In this document: positions 35,240 to 43,210 of the stretch, one piece after another | How positions within the stretch are numbered: the stretch's first letter is position 1 | How the letters are laid out: each line of letters opens with the position of its first letter | From: Streptomyces griseoviridis | Lineage (GTDB): Bacteria > Actinomycetota > Actinomycetes > Streptomycetales > Streptomycetaceae | Direction: 5' to 3' | DNA length: 64,000 nucleotides | Assembly: GCF_005222485.1 (NCBI RefSeq) | Contig: NZ_CP029078.1 | Coordinates: 8,557,501-8,621,500 of the forward strand | The notes under the pieces: model-generated | Told to the model about the DNA's origin: nothing | Seen by the model: the letters and a program-made list of their open reading frames with translations, nothing else | Database searches by the model: none | Program-made: the position numbers and the translations under genes

Positions 35240-36139
35240 TCAGTGCCGGGTGAACTGGACCCCGGTCGGCTGCACGGTGTCGGGGCGTACCGCGATCCCG
35301 TCCAGCGTGAGCCGCTCGCCGTAGATGTCGGTGACCCGGATCGAGCCGCCGCAGCCGCCGCCGTCCTCCGCGAGGAAGTAGTTGTAGTCGGCGCGCGGCA
35401 GCGCCCGCCACCCGCCACCGGTCCGCACCTCCAGGCGGGCCAGGGGATTGCGGTGGCCGATCAGCTGGATGCCGCACCACCACCGCGTCGACCCGGTCTT
35501 GTAGCGCACCGAGACAGTGCCGGTGTCGCTCGGGCTCACCAGCGTCCAGGAGATCGGCACCCGGCCCGCCGACGGCGCGGCCAGCCGGGCGAACGCCTCC
35601 GCGCTCAGGTCGATCTGGCCGGGCGCGCAGTCGCCGGGACACTCGTTGGTGATCCGTACGGTGACGGAGCCGCCGCCCGCGTCGACGCGCACGAACGCGC
35701 CACAGGCGCGGGCGGATTCGTAGTCGGCGGAGTTCATCGCGCCGGTCAGCACATCGCCGCCCGGGTCGTACATGCAGGCGCCGCCGCCGTCGGCGTCGTA
35801 GAAGGTGGCGACGCCCCGGTAGGTCACCCCCGGCTTGATCCGCCCGGCCAGGGGCGCGCTCGCGGTCACCGCACGGGTGCTGCGCTCCGCGGGCCGGGTG
35901 GCCGAGACCGTCGGGGACGGGGCGTGCACCGACGCTCCGGGGCTCTCGGCGGCCGTCGGCGACGCGGACGGCGAGCCCGGCGTGCTCCCGGTCGGGGAGG
36001 CGCCGCTCGCTCGGGCGCCGGCCACGGACCCGGCGTCACGGCTGCCCGGGTCGAAGCCGTCACCCTGGAGCAGGACGATCACCAGGGAGACGACGACGAG
36101 CGCCGACGCCGCCGACAGGAACAGCCAACGCCTGGGCAA
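35240..36139 (-). CDS. expansin-like secreted protein (DPBB plus C-terminal CBM63-like domain)
   Basis: The 299-aa product is membrane-anchored or exported. A basic start and WLFLSAASALVVVSLVIVLL (about 5-24) are followed by a Ser/Pro/Ala-rich linker (about 30-95). A double-psi beta-barrel comes next (GVATFYDADGGGACMYDPGG to RITNECPGDCAPGQIDLSAEAFARLA). An expansin-type C-terminal domain completes it (VSVRYKTGSTRWWCGIQLIGHRNPLARLEVR). Bacterial expansins loosen cell-wall polysaccharides without hydrolysis. The start is a TTG at 36139, chosen because GAGGAGGT lies 9 nt upstream and no ATG or GTG fits. Confidence 0.85.
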   Translation of the reverse strand: MPRRWLFLSAASALVVVSLVIVLLQGDGFDPGSRDAGSVAGARASGASPTGSTPGSPSASPTAAESPGASVHAPSPTVSATRPAERSTRAVTASAPLAGRIKPGVTYRGVATFYDADGGGACMYDPGGDVLTGAMNSADYESARACGAFVRVDAGGGSVTVRITNECPGDCAPGQIDLSAEAFARLAAPSAGRVPISWTLVSPSDTGTVSVRYKTGSTRWWCGIQLIGHRNPLARLEVRTGGGWRALPRADYNYFLAEDGGGCGGSIRVTDIYGERLTLDGIAVRPDTVQPTGVQFTRH

Positions 36140-36276
36140 CCGACCCGACCTCCTCGGTGCCGCCGCGCGCGGACGCGGGCGACGGAAGGTGCGATCGTGC
36201 CAGAGACAAGTACGGCCGTTCAAGGCGGAGTTCGGCCGCCGAGCATCCCGCTCGGTGCGGCGCTGGTGGTGCGCCG

Positions 36277-37437
36277 TCAGGAGACGGTGGCGGCCGGTGG
36301 TGTCCAACGCCGGTTGCGCGGCGGGGCGGTGGAGACACCGTAGTCGTCCTTGAGGTGCTCGGGGATGGCGTAGTGCATCACCCGGCCCCGGGTCAGCGAC
36401 GACAGTTCGAGGACGGTCGTGAGGTGACCGAGCCGGTCGAGGGCCCAGGCGCCGAGCGGCGAGCGGTCCTCGATCGTCTCCAGGACGCCCAGCAGCCGGG
36501 GCGCGGCCTTGACGAGGGTGTCCCACGAGGTGCGCGGCACCTGGAGCCAGTCGGCGCAGAGGTCACCGATCAGATAGCGGATGAGGGCGGCGACGACCGG
36601 ATCGAGGAGCGTGCCCGGCACCACCTCCTCGTACAGGTCGATGAGTTGGCGGGTCAGCAGGGCGCCCTCGGGCGACGGGCCCATGTGCCGGGTCATGTAG
36701 AGGTCCAGGAAGTGTCGGGCCTCGTCGAGGGACGTCGGGACGGCGTCCTGGTCGACGCCGAGCATGGCGCCGACCACCCGCCAGGCGTACAGATACGCGT
36801 CGGCGCCCTCCGTGGACATGTGGATGCCGAGCCGGTGCAGACTGTCGAGGACCAGCATCGAGAAGAACATCTGCCCCCCGATCATGTCCTCCTGGCAGAT
36901 CGGGGTCCCCGACTCCGCCTCGTCCCAGCGGTTCTCGCGCCGCAGGTGGTGACGGATCGAGGCGTGCAGGAGCCGCACCTTCTGCGCCGCCGGGATGAAC
37001 CTGCTGCCCGCCTCGAACGCGCCGGGCTGCATCAGGTAGACCGTGAACTGGCCGGTCTCCGCCATCCGTTTGGACGGGTACTTCAGTCCGTGCGTCGCCG
37101 CCAGGAGCCTCGCCACGGGCGGGACGAGATAGCAGGCGGGCATGGCAGCGAAGGACAGCGCGGTGGAGATGTGCACGTTGTTGTCGATGAAGAACAGACG
37201 CGCCTTCTCCATCTGCGACCAGTCCACCCAGGACGGCGGGGCACTGGTCGCGGCCAGATACTCCCGGGCCACCTCGGGCAGCCCGTCGGGCAGCGGGGAG
37301 CCGACGGTGGAGACGTACCGCATCAGCGTGTTGAACTTCCCCACCTCCCCGCGGTCGAAGAGGGCGGCGACGGTGGCGTCGGCGAGTTCGTCACCGACCT
37401 GCCGCAGCGCGTCCGCCGACGCCTCGGTGTGCATCAT
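36277..37437 (-). CDS. MpaB/Lcp-like oxygenase family protein (DUF2236)
   Basis: The 386-aa product matches the pattern of the DUF2236/MpaB family: FFIDNNVHISTALSFAAM near residue 85, KRMAETGQFTVYLM, a basic KVRLLHASIRHHLRR near 160, and GGQMFFSMLVLDSLHRLGI near 195. Members include the latex-clearing protein Lcp and fungal MpaB, heme or metal enzymes that cleave isoprenoid chains. The His in RLLHASIRHHL is the usual conserved segment. The gene follows a polyprenyl synthase gene in the same direction, so an isoprenoid substrate is plausible. ATG ATG at 37437 follows CAGGAG. Confidence 0.8.
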   Translation of the reverse strand: MMHTEASADALRQVGDELADATVAALFDRGEVGKFNTLMRYVSTVGSPLPDGLPEVAREYLAATSAPPSWVDWSQMEKARLFFIDNNVHISTALSFAAMPACYLVPPVARLLAATHGLKYPSKRMAETGQFTVYLMQPGAFEAGSRFIPAAQKVRLLHASIRHHLRRENRWDEAESGTPICQEDMIGGQMFFSMLVLDSLHRLGIHMSTEGADAYLYAWRVVGAMLGVDQDAVPTSLDEARHFLDLYMTRHMGPSPEGALLTRQLIDLYEEVVPGTLLDPVVAALIRYLIGDLCADWLQVPRTSWDTLVKAAPRLLGVLETIEDRSPLGAWALDRLGHLTTVLELSSLTRGRVMHYAIPEHLKDDYGVSTAPPRNRRWTPPAATVS

Positions 37438-37555
37438 CGGGACCTGACTCCTGTCGGGGAGGGGACGGGGAGGTGAGGGGGAAGTGGAAGGGGAGTTGCT
37501 GGGTGCGGTCGGCGGGTGCGCGCGCCGTCCCATGCGGGCCTGGGGCGGGCCGAGT

Positions 37556-38611
37556 TCAGGTCGCGCGGTCGGCCGCCGAGTGGGCGAGGGCGGTCAGGGC
37601 CGCCTCGGCGTGCGCGGGGACGTCAAGGCCGTGCAGCGCGTCCAGAGCCTCCCGGACCCGCGCCAGGATCATGCCCTCCACCCGCTCGGGCGCCCTCAGC
37701 CGCACCATCATCTCGCGCACCGACTCCAGCGTGTCACCCGTAGGCGCGCCCCGGCCGAGGAGGCGGTGGAGCCGGGCCCGGTCCTCGGTGTCCGCCATCC
37801 GCCAGGTCTCCGCCAGCAGCACGGTGGGCCGACGGCCGCGTACGTCGTCCGAGTTGGCCTTCCCGGTGTGCGCAGGGTCCCCGAACAGGCCGAGCAGATC
37901 GTCCCGCAGCTGGAACGCCTCTCCCAGCGGCAGCCCGTAGGCGGAGTACCCGTCCAGCAGCGCGCCGCCCGCTCCCGCCAGGGTGCCGCCGATCAACAGG
38001 GGCTGCTCGACGGTGTACTTGGCCGTCTTGTAGCGGATCACCTTCAACGACTGGCCGGTGTCCGGAGCGGTTCCGGTCCGCAGGATCTCCAGGCACTCGC
38101 CCGCGATCAACTCCCGTGCCAGCGCCGACCACAGCGGGCGGGCCCGTGCCAGGTACGCGGCGGGCAGACCGCACGTCGCGAACAACTGCCCGGCCAGCGC
38201 CATCAGGAGATCACCCACCAGCAGGGCCAGCGACCGCGCCGCGCCGACACTGCGCGGGTGGGGTCCCGCCGCGTCCCGCAGGGCGACCTGCGCGGTGGGC
38301 CGGCCGTGCCGCATCGGACTGTCGTCGATGAGGTCGTCGTGCACGACCGCGGCGGCGTGCACCAGCTCCATGGACGCCACCGCCCGCAGCAGCGCGTGGT
38401 TGTCCGGCTGGCCCACCGCCCGCCAGCCCCAGTAGCAGAACGCGGCCCGCAGCCGTTTGCCGTCGCTGACCGCCGCTTCGAGCTGCGCGGCCACCGGCTC
38501 CAACGACCCGTCGATCGCGATGAGATGGTCGGCCTCCTCGGCGACGAAGCGCCGCAGCACCTCGTCCACCCGTGACTTGAAGTCGGCCGACGCCCACCGG
38601 TCACTCGCCAT
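37556..38611 (-). CDS. polyprenyl diphosphate synthase
   Basis: The 351-aa product is an all-trans isoprenyl synthase. The first Asp-rich motif is VVHDDLIDDSPMRHG (near residue 90), KTAKYTVEQPLLIG lies near 180, and the second Asp region QLRDDLLGLFGD near 220 is DDxxG rather than DDxxD. It condenses isopentenyl diphosphate onto an allylic primer; chain length cannot be read safely. ATG at 38611 lies inside the end of the upstream gene (11-bp overlap). Confidence 0.92.
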   Translation of the reverse strand: MASDRWASADFKSRVDEVLRRFVAEEADHLIAIDGSLEPVAAQLEAAVSDGKRLRAAFCYWGWRAVGQPDNHALLRAVASMELVHAAAVVHDDLIDDSPMRHGRPTAQVALRDAAGPHPRSVGAARSLALLVGDLLMALAGQLFATCGLPAAYLARARPLWSALARELIAGECLEILRTGTAPDTGQSLKVIRYKTAKYTVEQPLLIGGTLAGAGGALLDGYSAYGLPLGEAFQLRDDLLGLFGDPAHTGKANSDDVRGRRPTVLLAETWRMADTEDRARLHRLLGRGAPTGDTLESVREMMVRLRAPERVEGMILARVREALDALHGLDVPAHAEAALTALAHSAADRAT

Positions 38612-39047
38612 CGCGGACCCGCGGTTGGTCCGGGCGCGGCTGGTGCGGCGGATTCGGCGATTCCTGAGGGGCCTGCGAATCCTGAGGGGTCTGTGGGTCC
38701 TGTGGGTCCCGAGGGTTCTGCGGGTCCTGTGGGGAGTGTCGCCGGTCCTGCGGGTTCGGCCGGGCCTGCTGATTCCGGTGGGTCTGCTGAGACTGTCGGG
38801 CCAGCACGTGCCGGGCGAGGATCTCCAGGTGGGCCGGGGGCACGGTCGCGTACCGGTCGAGGAACAGGCGGCCACGCGCCGTCAGTTCGTCCGACGCCTG
38901 CGACGCCAGCTCCGTGGCGTCGGAACGGCGCAGCAGGGCCCGTGCCGTGCCCAGCGCCGACCCCGCCGTGTCCACTGCCAGATCGGCCAGCCCGGCCGCC
39001 AGCAGCACCGCCCGCCCGCCGCCACGACGTCCCACGTCACGGATCAT
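38601..39047 (-). CDS. small protein with Pro/Gln/Asp-rich tail, linked to polyprenyl synthase
   Basis: The 148-aa product has an Ala/Leu-rich helical first part (residues about 1-88, GRAVLLAAGLADLAVDTAGSALG then LEILARHVLA). A tail of PQDPQNPRDPQ-type repeats (about 95-135) is presumably disordered. No catalytic motif is seen. It opens the operon leading to the polyprenyl synthase and MpaB-like genes; ATG follows GGGGAGAC. A membrane-proximal scaffold role is only a guess. Confidence 0.75.
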   Translation of the reverse strand: MIRDVGRRGGGRAVLLAAGLADLAVDTAGSALGTARALLRRSDATELASQASDELTARGRLFLDRYATVPPAHLEILARHVLARQSQQTHRNQQARPNPQDRRHSPQDPQNPRDPQDPQTPQDSQAPQESPNPPHQPRPDQPRVRDGE

Positions 39048-39147
39048 GCCGTCTCCCCACTCCCGAACCCCGCCCAGATTCAGGCCCCGTAGCGCCCGGC
39101 GGAGCCGGAACTCACCATCGAGTGAACGACTCGTTCGCCCGTGCTGG

Positions 39148-39172
39148 GTTTGGCCGGGGGATCGCCGGGCAC
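39148..39172 (+). promoter_or_regulatory. possible stress-sigma promoter
   Basis: GTTT (39148-39151), 15 bp, then GGGCAC (39167-39172) fits the SigB-class pattern with one T-to-C change. It precedes the DUF5133 gene. Nothing else is seen in the 291-bp gap 39048-39338. Confidence 0.3.
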
Positions 39173-39338
39173 ACGGAGGTTCGCGCTTCGGACCCGAGGC
39201 GAGGCCGACAAAGGCGTTCGGCCGTGGGGTTCAGGCGCATTTTCCATGCCCGGAAGGCACGTCGGCGAGCGCTGCCGGGACCCCGCTCGGGCCATGAAGC
39301 GACTTGCTGTTGCCAGGTGAACCAGAGGAGCGTGTCAG

Positions 39339-39602
39339 ATGCTGATCCCTCACCCCGTCGTCCTGTGGAACCTCCTCGACGAGTACGAGGCCGCGCGTAC
39401 CGCCGAGGCGGCGAGCCCGGCGACCACCCAGGGACCGGGACGGCGTGTGCAGGACATCGCCTACACGCTCTGCGTGCTGACCAGCACCCGGGACGTCACG
39501 CTGGCCCTCGAGGCCGCCCACCGGCTGCTCGGCACCGGGAAGGCCGCCGCGCCCGACGGGTCCTCGCGCTCCCTCACGGCCTCCTCGGACGTCTACGCCT
39601 GA
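39339..39602 (+). CDS. DUF5133-like small protein
   Basis: The 87-aa product begins MLIPHPVVLWNLLDEYEA and contains RRVQDIAYTLCVLTSTRDVTLALEAAHRLL. This matches the short Streptomyces-specific DUF5133 family, often next to stress-sigma targets. The function is unknown. ATG follows AGAGGAG. Confidence 0.8.
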   Translation: MLIPHPVVLWNLLDEYEAARTAEAASPATTQGPGRRVQDIAYTLCVLTSTRDVTLALEAAHRLLGTGKAAAPDGSSRSLTASSDVYA

Positions 39603-39623
39603 CCTGAGCAAGTCCGACAGCCG

Positions 39624-39651
39624 CCCCGGCGTGTGCGCGTCCGCGCCGGGG
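39624..39651. terminator. intergenic hairpin
   Basis: An 8-bp GC stem (39624-39631 with 39644-39651) has a 12-nt loop. It lies between the DUF5133 and DUF1206 genes, both rightward. Confidence 0.45.
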
Positions 39652-39676
39652 GCATCCGCACCCGCAGGAGGTCCAC

Positions 39677-40516
39677 ATGAACTCGACAGCCATGGCCCGT
39701 TCGGGCCGCACGCACGCCGAGCGGGCCGCACGCGGTTCGGCGACCGAGGGTGCGGCCCGCGCCGGACTCACCGCGCGGGGCGTCATCTATCTGCTCGTCG
39801 GCATCCTGGCGATCCAGGTGGCCTTCGGCGACAGCAGCCGCCAGGCCGACCGCGGCGGCGCCCTTGAGGAGATAGCCCAGCACAGCTTCGGCGTGGTGGT
39901 GCTCTGGGCGCTCGCCGCGGGACTCGTCGGGATGGCGCTGTGGCGGCTCTCGGAAGTCGTCTTCGGCGCGGCGGGACAGGACGGGCGCAAGGCCCGCAAA
40001 CGCGCGATGTCGGCGGTCCGTTGCGTCTTCTACTCGTTCGTCGCCTACTCCGTCATCATGTTCGCCGCCTCCCCGGGCGGCGGCGGTGGCGGATCGAGCG
40101 ACAAGCAGTCCCGTGACGTCACCGCCAGGGCGCTGGGACTGCCCGGCGGCCAGTGGATCGTCGGCCTCGCGGGCGTCGGTGTCGTCGCGGCCGGCGTCTG
40201 GATCGGCGTCCGCGCGGTGCGGCGCAAGTACCACGACAAGCTGAAGCTCGGCGAGATGTCCCGCAGGACCCGCCAGCTGGTCGACGTGACCGGCGTCGGC
40301 GGCGGCGCGGCACGCGGCCTGGTCTTCGCCACCGCGGGCGTCTTCGCCGTCCGGGCCGCCATCGACTACGAACCCGACCGCGCGAAGGGCCTGGACGACA
40401 CGCTCCGCAGCCTCGCCCACACCCCGCTCGGACCGTGGCTGCTGGTCTGCGTGGCGCTCGGATTCATGCTGTTCGGTCTCTTCTCCTTCGCCCTCGCCCG
40501 GTGGCGGAAGGTCTGA
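39677..40516 (+). CDS. DUF1206 membrane protein
   Basis: The 279-aa product has six hydrophobic segments in three repeated pairs. Each repeat starts with an ARAGL/ARG-type turn (AARAGLTARGVIYLLVGILAI, then AVRCVFYSFVAYSVIMFA, then AARGLVFATAGVFAVRAAI) and contains WxxxxxxG helices. This triplicated layout defines DUF1206. The role is unknown, though neighbours suggest stress. ATG follows CAGGAGGTCC, a strong ribosome site. Confidence 0.88.
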   Translation: MNSTAMARSGRTHAERAARGSATEGAARAGLTARGVIYLLVGILAIQVAFGDSSRQADRGGALEEIAQHSFGVVVLWALAAGLVGMALWRLSEVVFGAAGQDGRKARKRAMSAVRCVFYSFVAYSVIMFAASPGGGGGGSSDKQSRDVTARALGLPGGQWIVGLAGVGVVAAGVWIGVRAVRRKYHDKLKLGEMSRRTRQLVDVTGVGGGAARGLVFATAGVFAVRAAIDYEPDRAKGLDDTLRSLAHTPLGPWLLVCVALGFMLFGLFSFALARWRKV

Positions 40517-40544
40517 CAACCGGCGGACGGGGAAGGCGGACCTG

Positions 40545-40970
40545 ATGAACGAGCCCGAACTGCCGGAGAACAGCCCCGTCGACATCTACCTCGATCTGCT
40601 GCGCGCCCGGATGGACTCCGAGGACTACCGACTGCTGATCGAAGCGGTCGAGCCCGCCCTCCGCGCGATCGAGGAGCACCGCCTGCCCGAGATGGAGTTC
40701 GCCATCGACGACCGGCCCGAGAGCCTGCCCCCGAAAATCCGCGACGAGGCCGTCCTCGTCATCGCGGCCGCCGTCACCGGACGGCTGGACAACGAGGTCG
40801 TCGAGATCAGCCTCGGCGACGAGAGCCCGGTCCGCCTGGTCACCGACGCGGACACCGCCACCGACCCGGAACGGCTCGGCGAGATCGCCACGTATCTGCG
40901 CGAGCGCCGCCAGCAGGACGAGGTGTTGCGAGGCATCGCGGAGGCCAGCGATCTGCCCACCGATCTCTGA
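40545..40970 (+). CDS. hypothetical acidic protein
   Basis: The 141-aa product is strongly acidic (many Glu and Asp), predicted mostly helical, and has no signal peptide, TM segment or motif I recognise. It begins MNEPELPENSPVDIYLDLLRARMDSEDYRLL. It starts 28 bp after the DUF1206 gene and may be co-transcribed. Its stop codon lies inside the first unit of a 21-bp tandem repeat. Confidence 0.75.
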   Translation: MNEPELPENSPVDIYLDLLRARMDSEDYRLLIEAVEPALRAIEEHRLPEMEFAIDDRPESLPPKIRDEAVLVIAAAVTGRLDNEVVEISLGDESPVRLVTDADTATDPERLGEIATYLRERRQQDEVLRGIAEASDLPTDL

Positions 40971-41065
40971 CCTCCCGTCTCGGGTCTCTGACCTGCGGCC
41001 ATGGGGCTCTGACCTCCGGCCATGGGTCTCTGACCTGTGGCCATGGGTCTCTGGCCTCCGGTCTC
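40961..41065. repeat. 21-bp tandem repeat, four full copies plus one partial
   Basis: The unit GGGTCTCTGACCTSYGGCCAT spans 40982-41065 (four copies, the last diverged). A partial copy at 40961-40981 includes the stop codon of the preceding gene. Confidence 0.85.
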
Positions 41066-41113
41066 TGAGGCGATCGTCGCGCCGGGCGTCCGGCCTGGCG
41101 TGGGTCTGCGAGG

Positions 41114-41155
41114 CGGAGGCGGGCCGTCAGCCGCCGGGCTGACGGCCCGCCTCCG
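41114..41155. terminator. bidirectional hairpin terminator
   Basis: An 18-bp perfect stem (41114-41131 with 41138-41155) closes a 6-nt CGCCGG loop, with TGCTTTCCCCCT after it. It separates convergent genes (ends 40970 and 41219). Confidence 0.85.
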
Positions 41156-41218
41156 TGCTTTCCCCCTCCCTCATCGCACCAGCCCGTCATTCCGCCGGTC
41201 TGTCATCGCACTGGCCCG

Positions 41219-43210
41219 TCATCCCACCGGTTCGGCTGTCGGCCGTGCGTCCGTGGCCGGCCTCGGTCGCCAGGTGGCCTGTATCAGGGCGCGTTCCGCT
41301 CCCGTCAGGTAGACGGCCGCCGCGAGCCAGGCCCGCGCGTAGGCGTCCGGGTCGGCCTCCCCGGTCCGCCCGAAGACGTCACGGGAGCGCCGGTCCGCCT
41401 CGGCCGCCAGACCGGTCGCGAGGTCCGCGGCCGTCCGGAACCCGGCGCGCCGCAGGGCGGCCCCGGCTCCGCCCCGGTCGCCGTCCCTGGCCGGCTCTGC
41501 CGCGGCCCGTCGGCCGCCGGACACGGCGACCTCGACCAGTCTGCGCAGCCGCCACAGCGGGGCCTCCGCCAGCGGGTCGGGCGGCGGCTCCGTCAGCGCG
41601 GTGACGGCGGGCAGCTCCTCGGACGGCGGGAAATGCGCGCCCTCCAGACGGTCGTAGCCCAGATCGGCGTGACCGCCCCACCCGGCCGGCAGTCGAAGCG
41701 TCGCCCCGGTGTCCGGGAGCGGCGCCACCGCGAGGGGACGCAAGGTCGCCGCCCGTTCGGGCTCCAGCCGGCCGATCACGCGCAGCCGCAGCCCCGGACG
41801 GGCCGCCAGCTGGCGGAAGTTGGCCGTGTGCGCGAGGTCGGGATGACCATTGGCCGGGGCCAACCGGATCAGGACGCCCTCGTCGTCAGGCCGTCCGGCG
41901 CGGATCTCGCGGGCGATCAGCTGACCGTCGGCCGTCCCGGCGACGACCAGATCGCAGCCGACCAGCTCACGCGCCCGCTGCTCAGCCCGCTCCGGATCCA
42001 CCCCGGGTGCCCCGCCGAGCCGCTCGGCGACGATCTCCTCCAACGGCCGCGCGAACAGCGCCCCGAGCGGACCCGACGCCCACGGCAGACCGGCCACCGG
42101 AGTGGCCCTGACGCCCTTGCCCGCGCCCAGCCGGCCTTCGGGGGAGAGCGTCGCGCCCGCGATCAGCAGCCCGCCCCTGGCGAGTTGGGCGTGGTCGAGG
42201 CCGCCCGAGCCGATCATCACGGTCGCGGTGCCCGCGCCCCGGGCCCGCGCCACCCCGCCGGGCTTGACGTCGGCCACCGAGAACCAGCGTCCGTCGTCGC
42301 CGACGACATGGGTGACGACACCCCCGTACCCGGTGGCCGAGAGCACCGGCTCCCGGCACACCCCGCGCACCCGCAGACTGCCGCCCGGCCGGTAGGCGCG
42401 GCGGGCGGTGCCGAGCAGCGACCCGTCCGGCTCCGCCCGCGCCAACAGGCCACTGGTGAGCAGCAGTTCGCTCAGGGCGGCGACGAGGTCGGCCAGCCGG
42501 TGCCCGTCGTGACGGGCGCGCGCGCCGCGCAGCCCGCGCACCACCCGCAGCGCGGCGGCCTCGGCGCGGTGCAGCCCCGCGAGCCGCGCGGTGTGCGCGG
42601 CCCTCAACAGCTCCGCCTGCGGCACCGCGCCCGCGGCGGGCACCCCGGCGCCGAGCACCGCCGCGGCCGCCGTCCACAACCCGCGCGCGGCGGCGATCTG
42701 GGCACCGGTCGGCGGCGACGGCTCGCTCTCCGCCCGCCCGGACGAGGGATCTCCCTCAGCGGGCGGGACGACCGACTCCGACGACACCGGTACGGCACCT
42801 TCGGCGACGGCGTTGCCCGCGTTGGCGTTGGCGTTGGCGTTGGCGTTGGCGTTGGCGTTGGCGTTGGTGTCGTCGGCGTCGGTGGCGGCACCGGTCTCCG
42901 TCTCGACCAGGGTCTCCGCGTCCGCCACCGGGCAGGCACCGAGCACCGCGGCGCGATGCAGGCACCGGGGTGCGAGCAGGCAACTGCACACCGCCTGATC
43001 GGCGTCCGTGACCGTGCCCGAAGGTCCGGGCGTCAGCACGACCTCGGCGTCCTCACCGCAACGCACCCGTCGCACGGCCCCCTCGGTGCCGACCGGGAGC
43101 GCCGCGTACCCCTCGATCGCGGCGTCGAGCTTCTTGCGCAGCCGGGAGGTCAGACTCTCGACGGCGGCGGCGACCACATCGGGCGCCACCGGGGGCAGTT
43201 CGGCGTTCAT
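41219..43210 (-). CDS. SWIM zinc-finger protein of the MoxR-VWA locus (YehQ-like)
   Basis: The 663-aa product has an N-terminal SWIM-type zinc site CSCLLAPRCLHRA (Cys75, Cys77, Cys83, His85), usually a DNA- or protein-binding module. A variable Ala/Asn linker (about 113-132, alternating NA) and a long mainly helical region follow. Motif-like stretches include GTARRAYRPGGSLRVRGV and GVLIRLAPANGHPDLAHTANFRQLAARPGLRLRVIG. ATG overlaps the stop of the DUF5682-VWA gene as ATGA, so it is translated with that machine. In E. coli the comparable SWIM gene is yehQ. It may recognise the client or target; its exact role is unknown. Confidence 0.85.
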   Translation of the reverse strand: MNAELPPVAPDVVAAAVESLTSRLRKKLDAAIEGYAALPVGTEGAVRRVRCGEDAEVVLTPGPSGTVTDADQAVCSCLLAPRCLHRAAVLGACPVADAETLVETETGAATDADDTNANANANANANANANAGNAVAEGAVPVSSESVVPPAEGDPSSGRAESEPSPPTGAQIAAARGLWTAAAAVLGAGVPAAGAVPQAELLRAAHTARLAGLHRAEAAALRVVRGLRGARARHDGHRLADLVAALSELLLTSGLLARAEPDGSLLGTARRAYRPGGSLRVRGVCREPVLSATGYGGVVTHVVGDDGRWFSVADVKPGGVARARGAGTATVMIGSGGLDHAQLARGGLLIAGATLSPEGRLGAGKGVRATPVAGLPWASGPLGALFARPLEEIVAERLGGAPGVDPERAEQRARELVGCDLVVAGTADGQLIAREIRAGRPDDEGVLIRLAPANGHPDLAHTANFRQLAARPGLRLRVIGRLEPERAATLRPLAVAPLPDTGATLRLPAGWGGHADLGYDRLEGAHFPPSEELPAVTALTEPPPDPLAEAPLWRLRRLVEVAVSGGRRAAAEPARDGDRGGAGAALRRAGFRTAADLATGLAAEADRRSRDVFGRTGEADPDAYARAWLAAAVYLTGAERALIQATWRPRPATDARPTAEPVG
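42821..42868. repeat. hexamer GTTGGC microsatellite inside a gene
   Basis: Seven perfect GTTGGC copies plus one variant encode the alternating Asn-Ala linker of the SWIM protein. Unit loss or gain keeps the frame and only changes linker length. Confidence 0.9.

Noticed and set aside
40961..41065. 21-bp repeats considered as a CRISPR array
   Set aside because: Units abut with no spacers, are diverged, and no cas gene is present.
42821..42868. GTTGGC run considered as a regulatory repeat
   Set aside because: It is in frame inside the SWIM gene and simply encodes alternating Asn-Ala.
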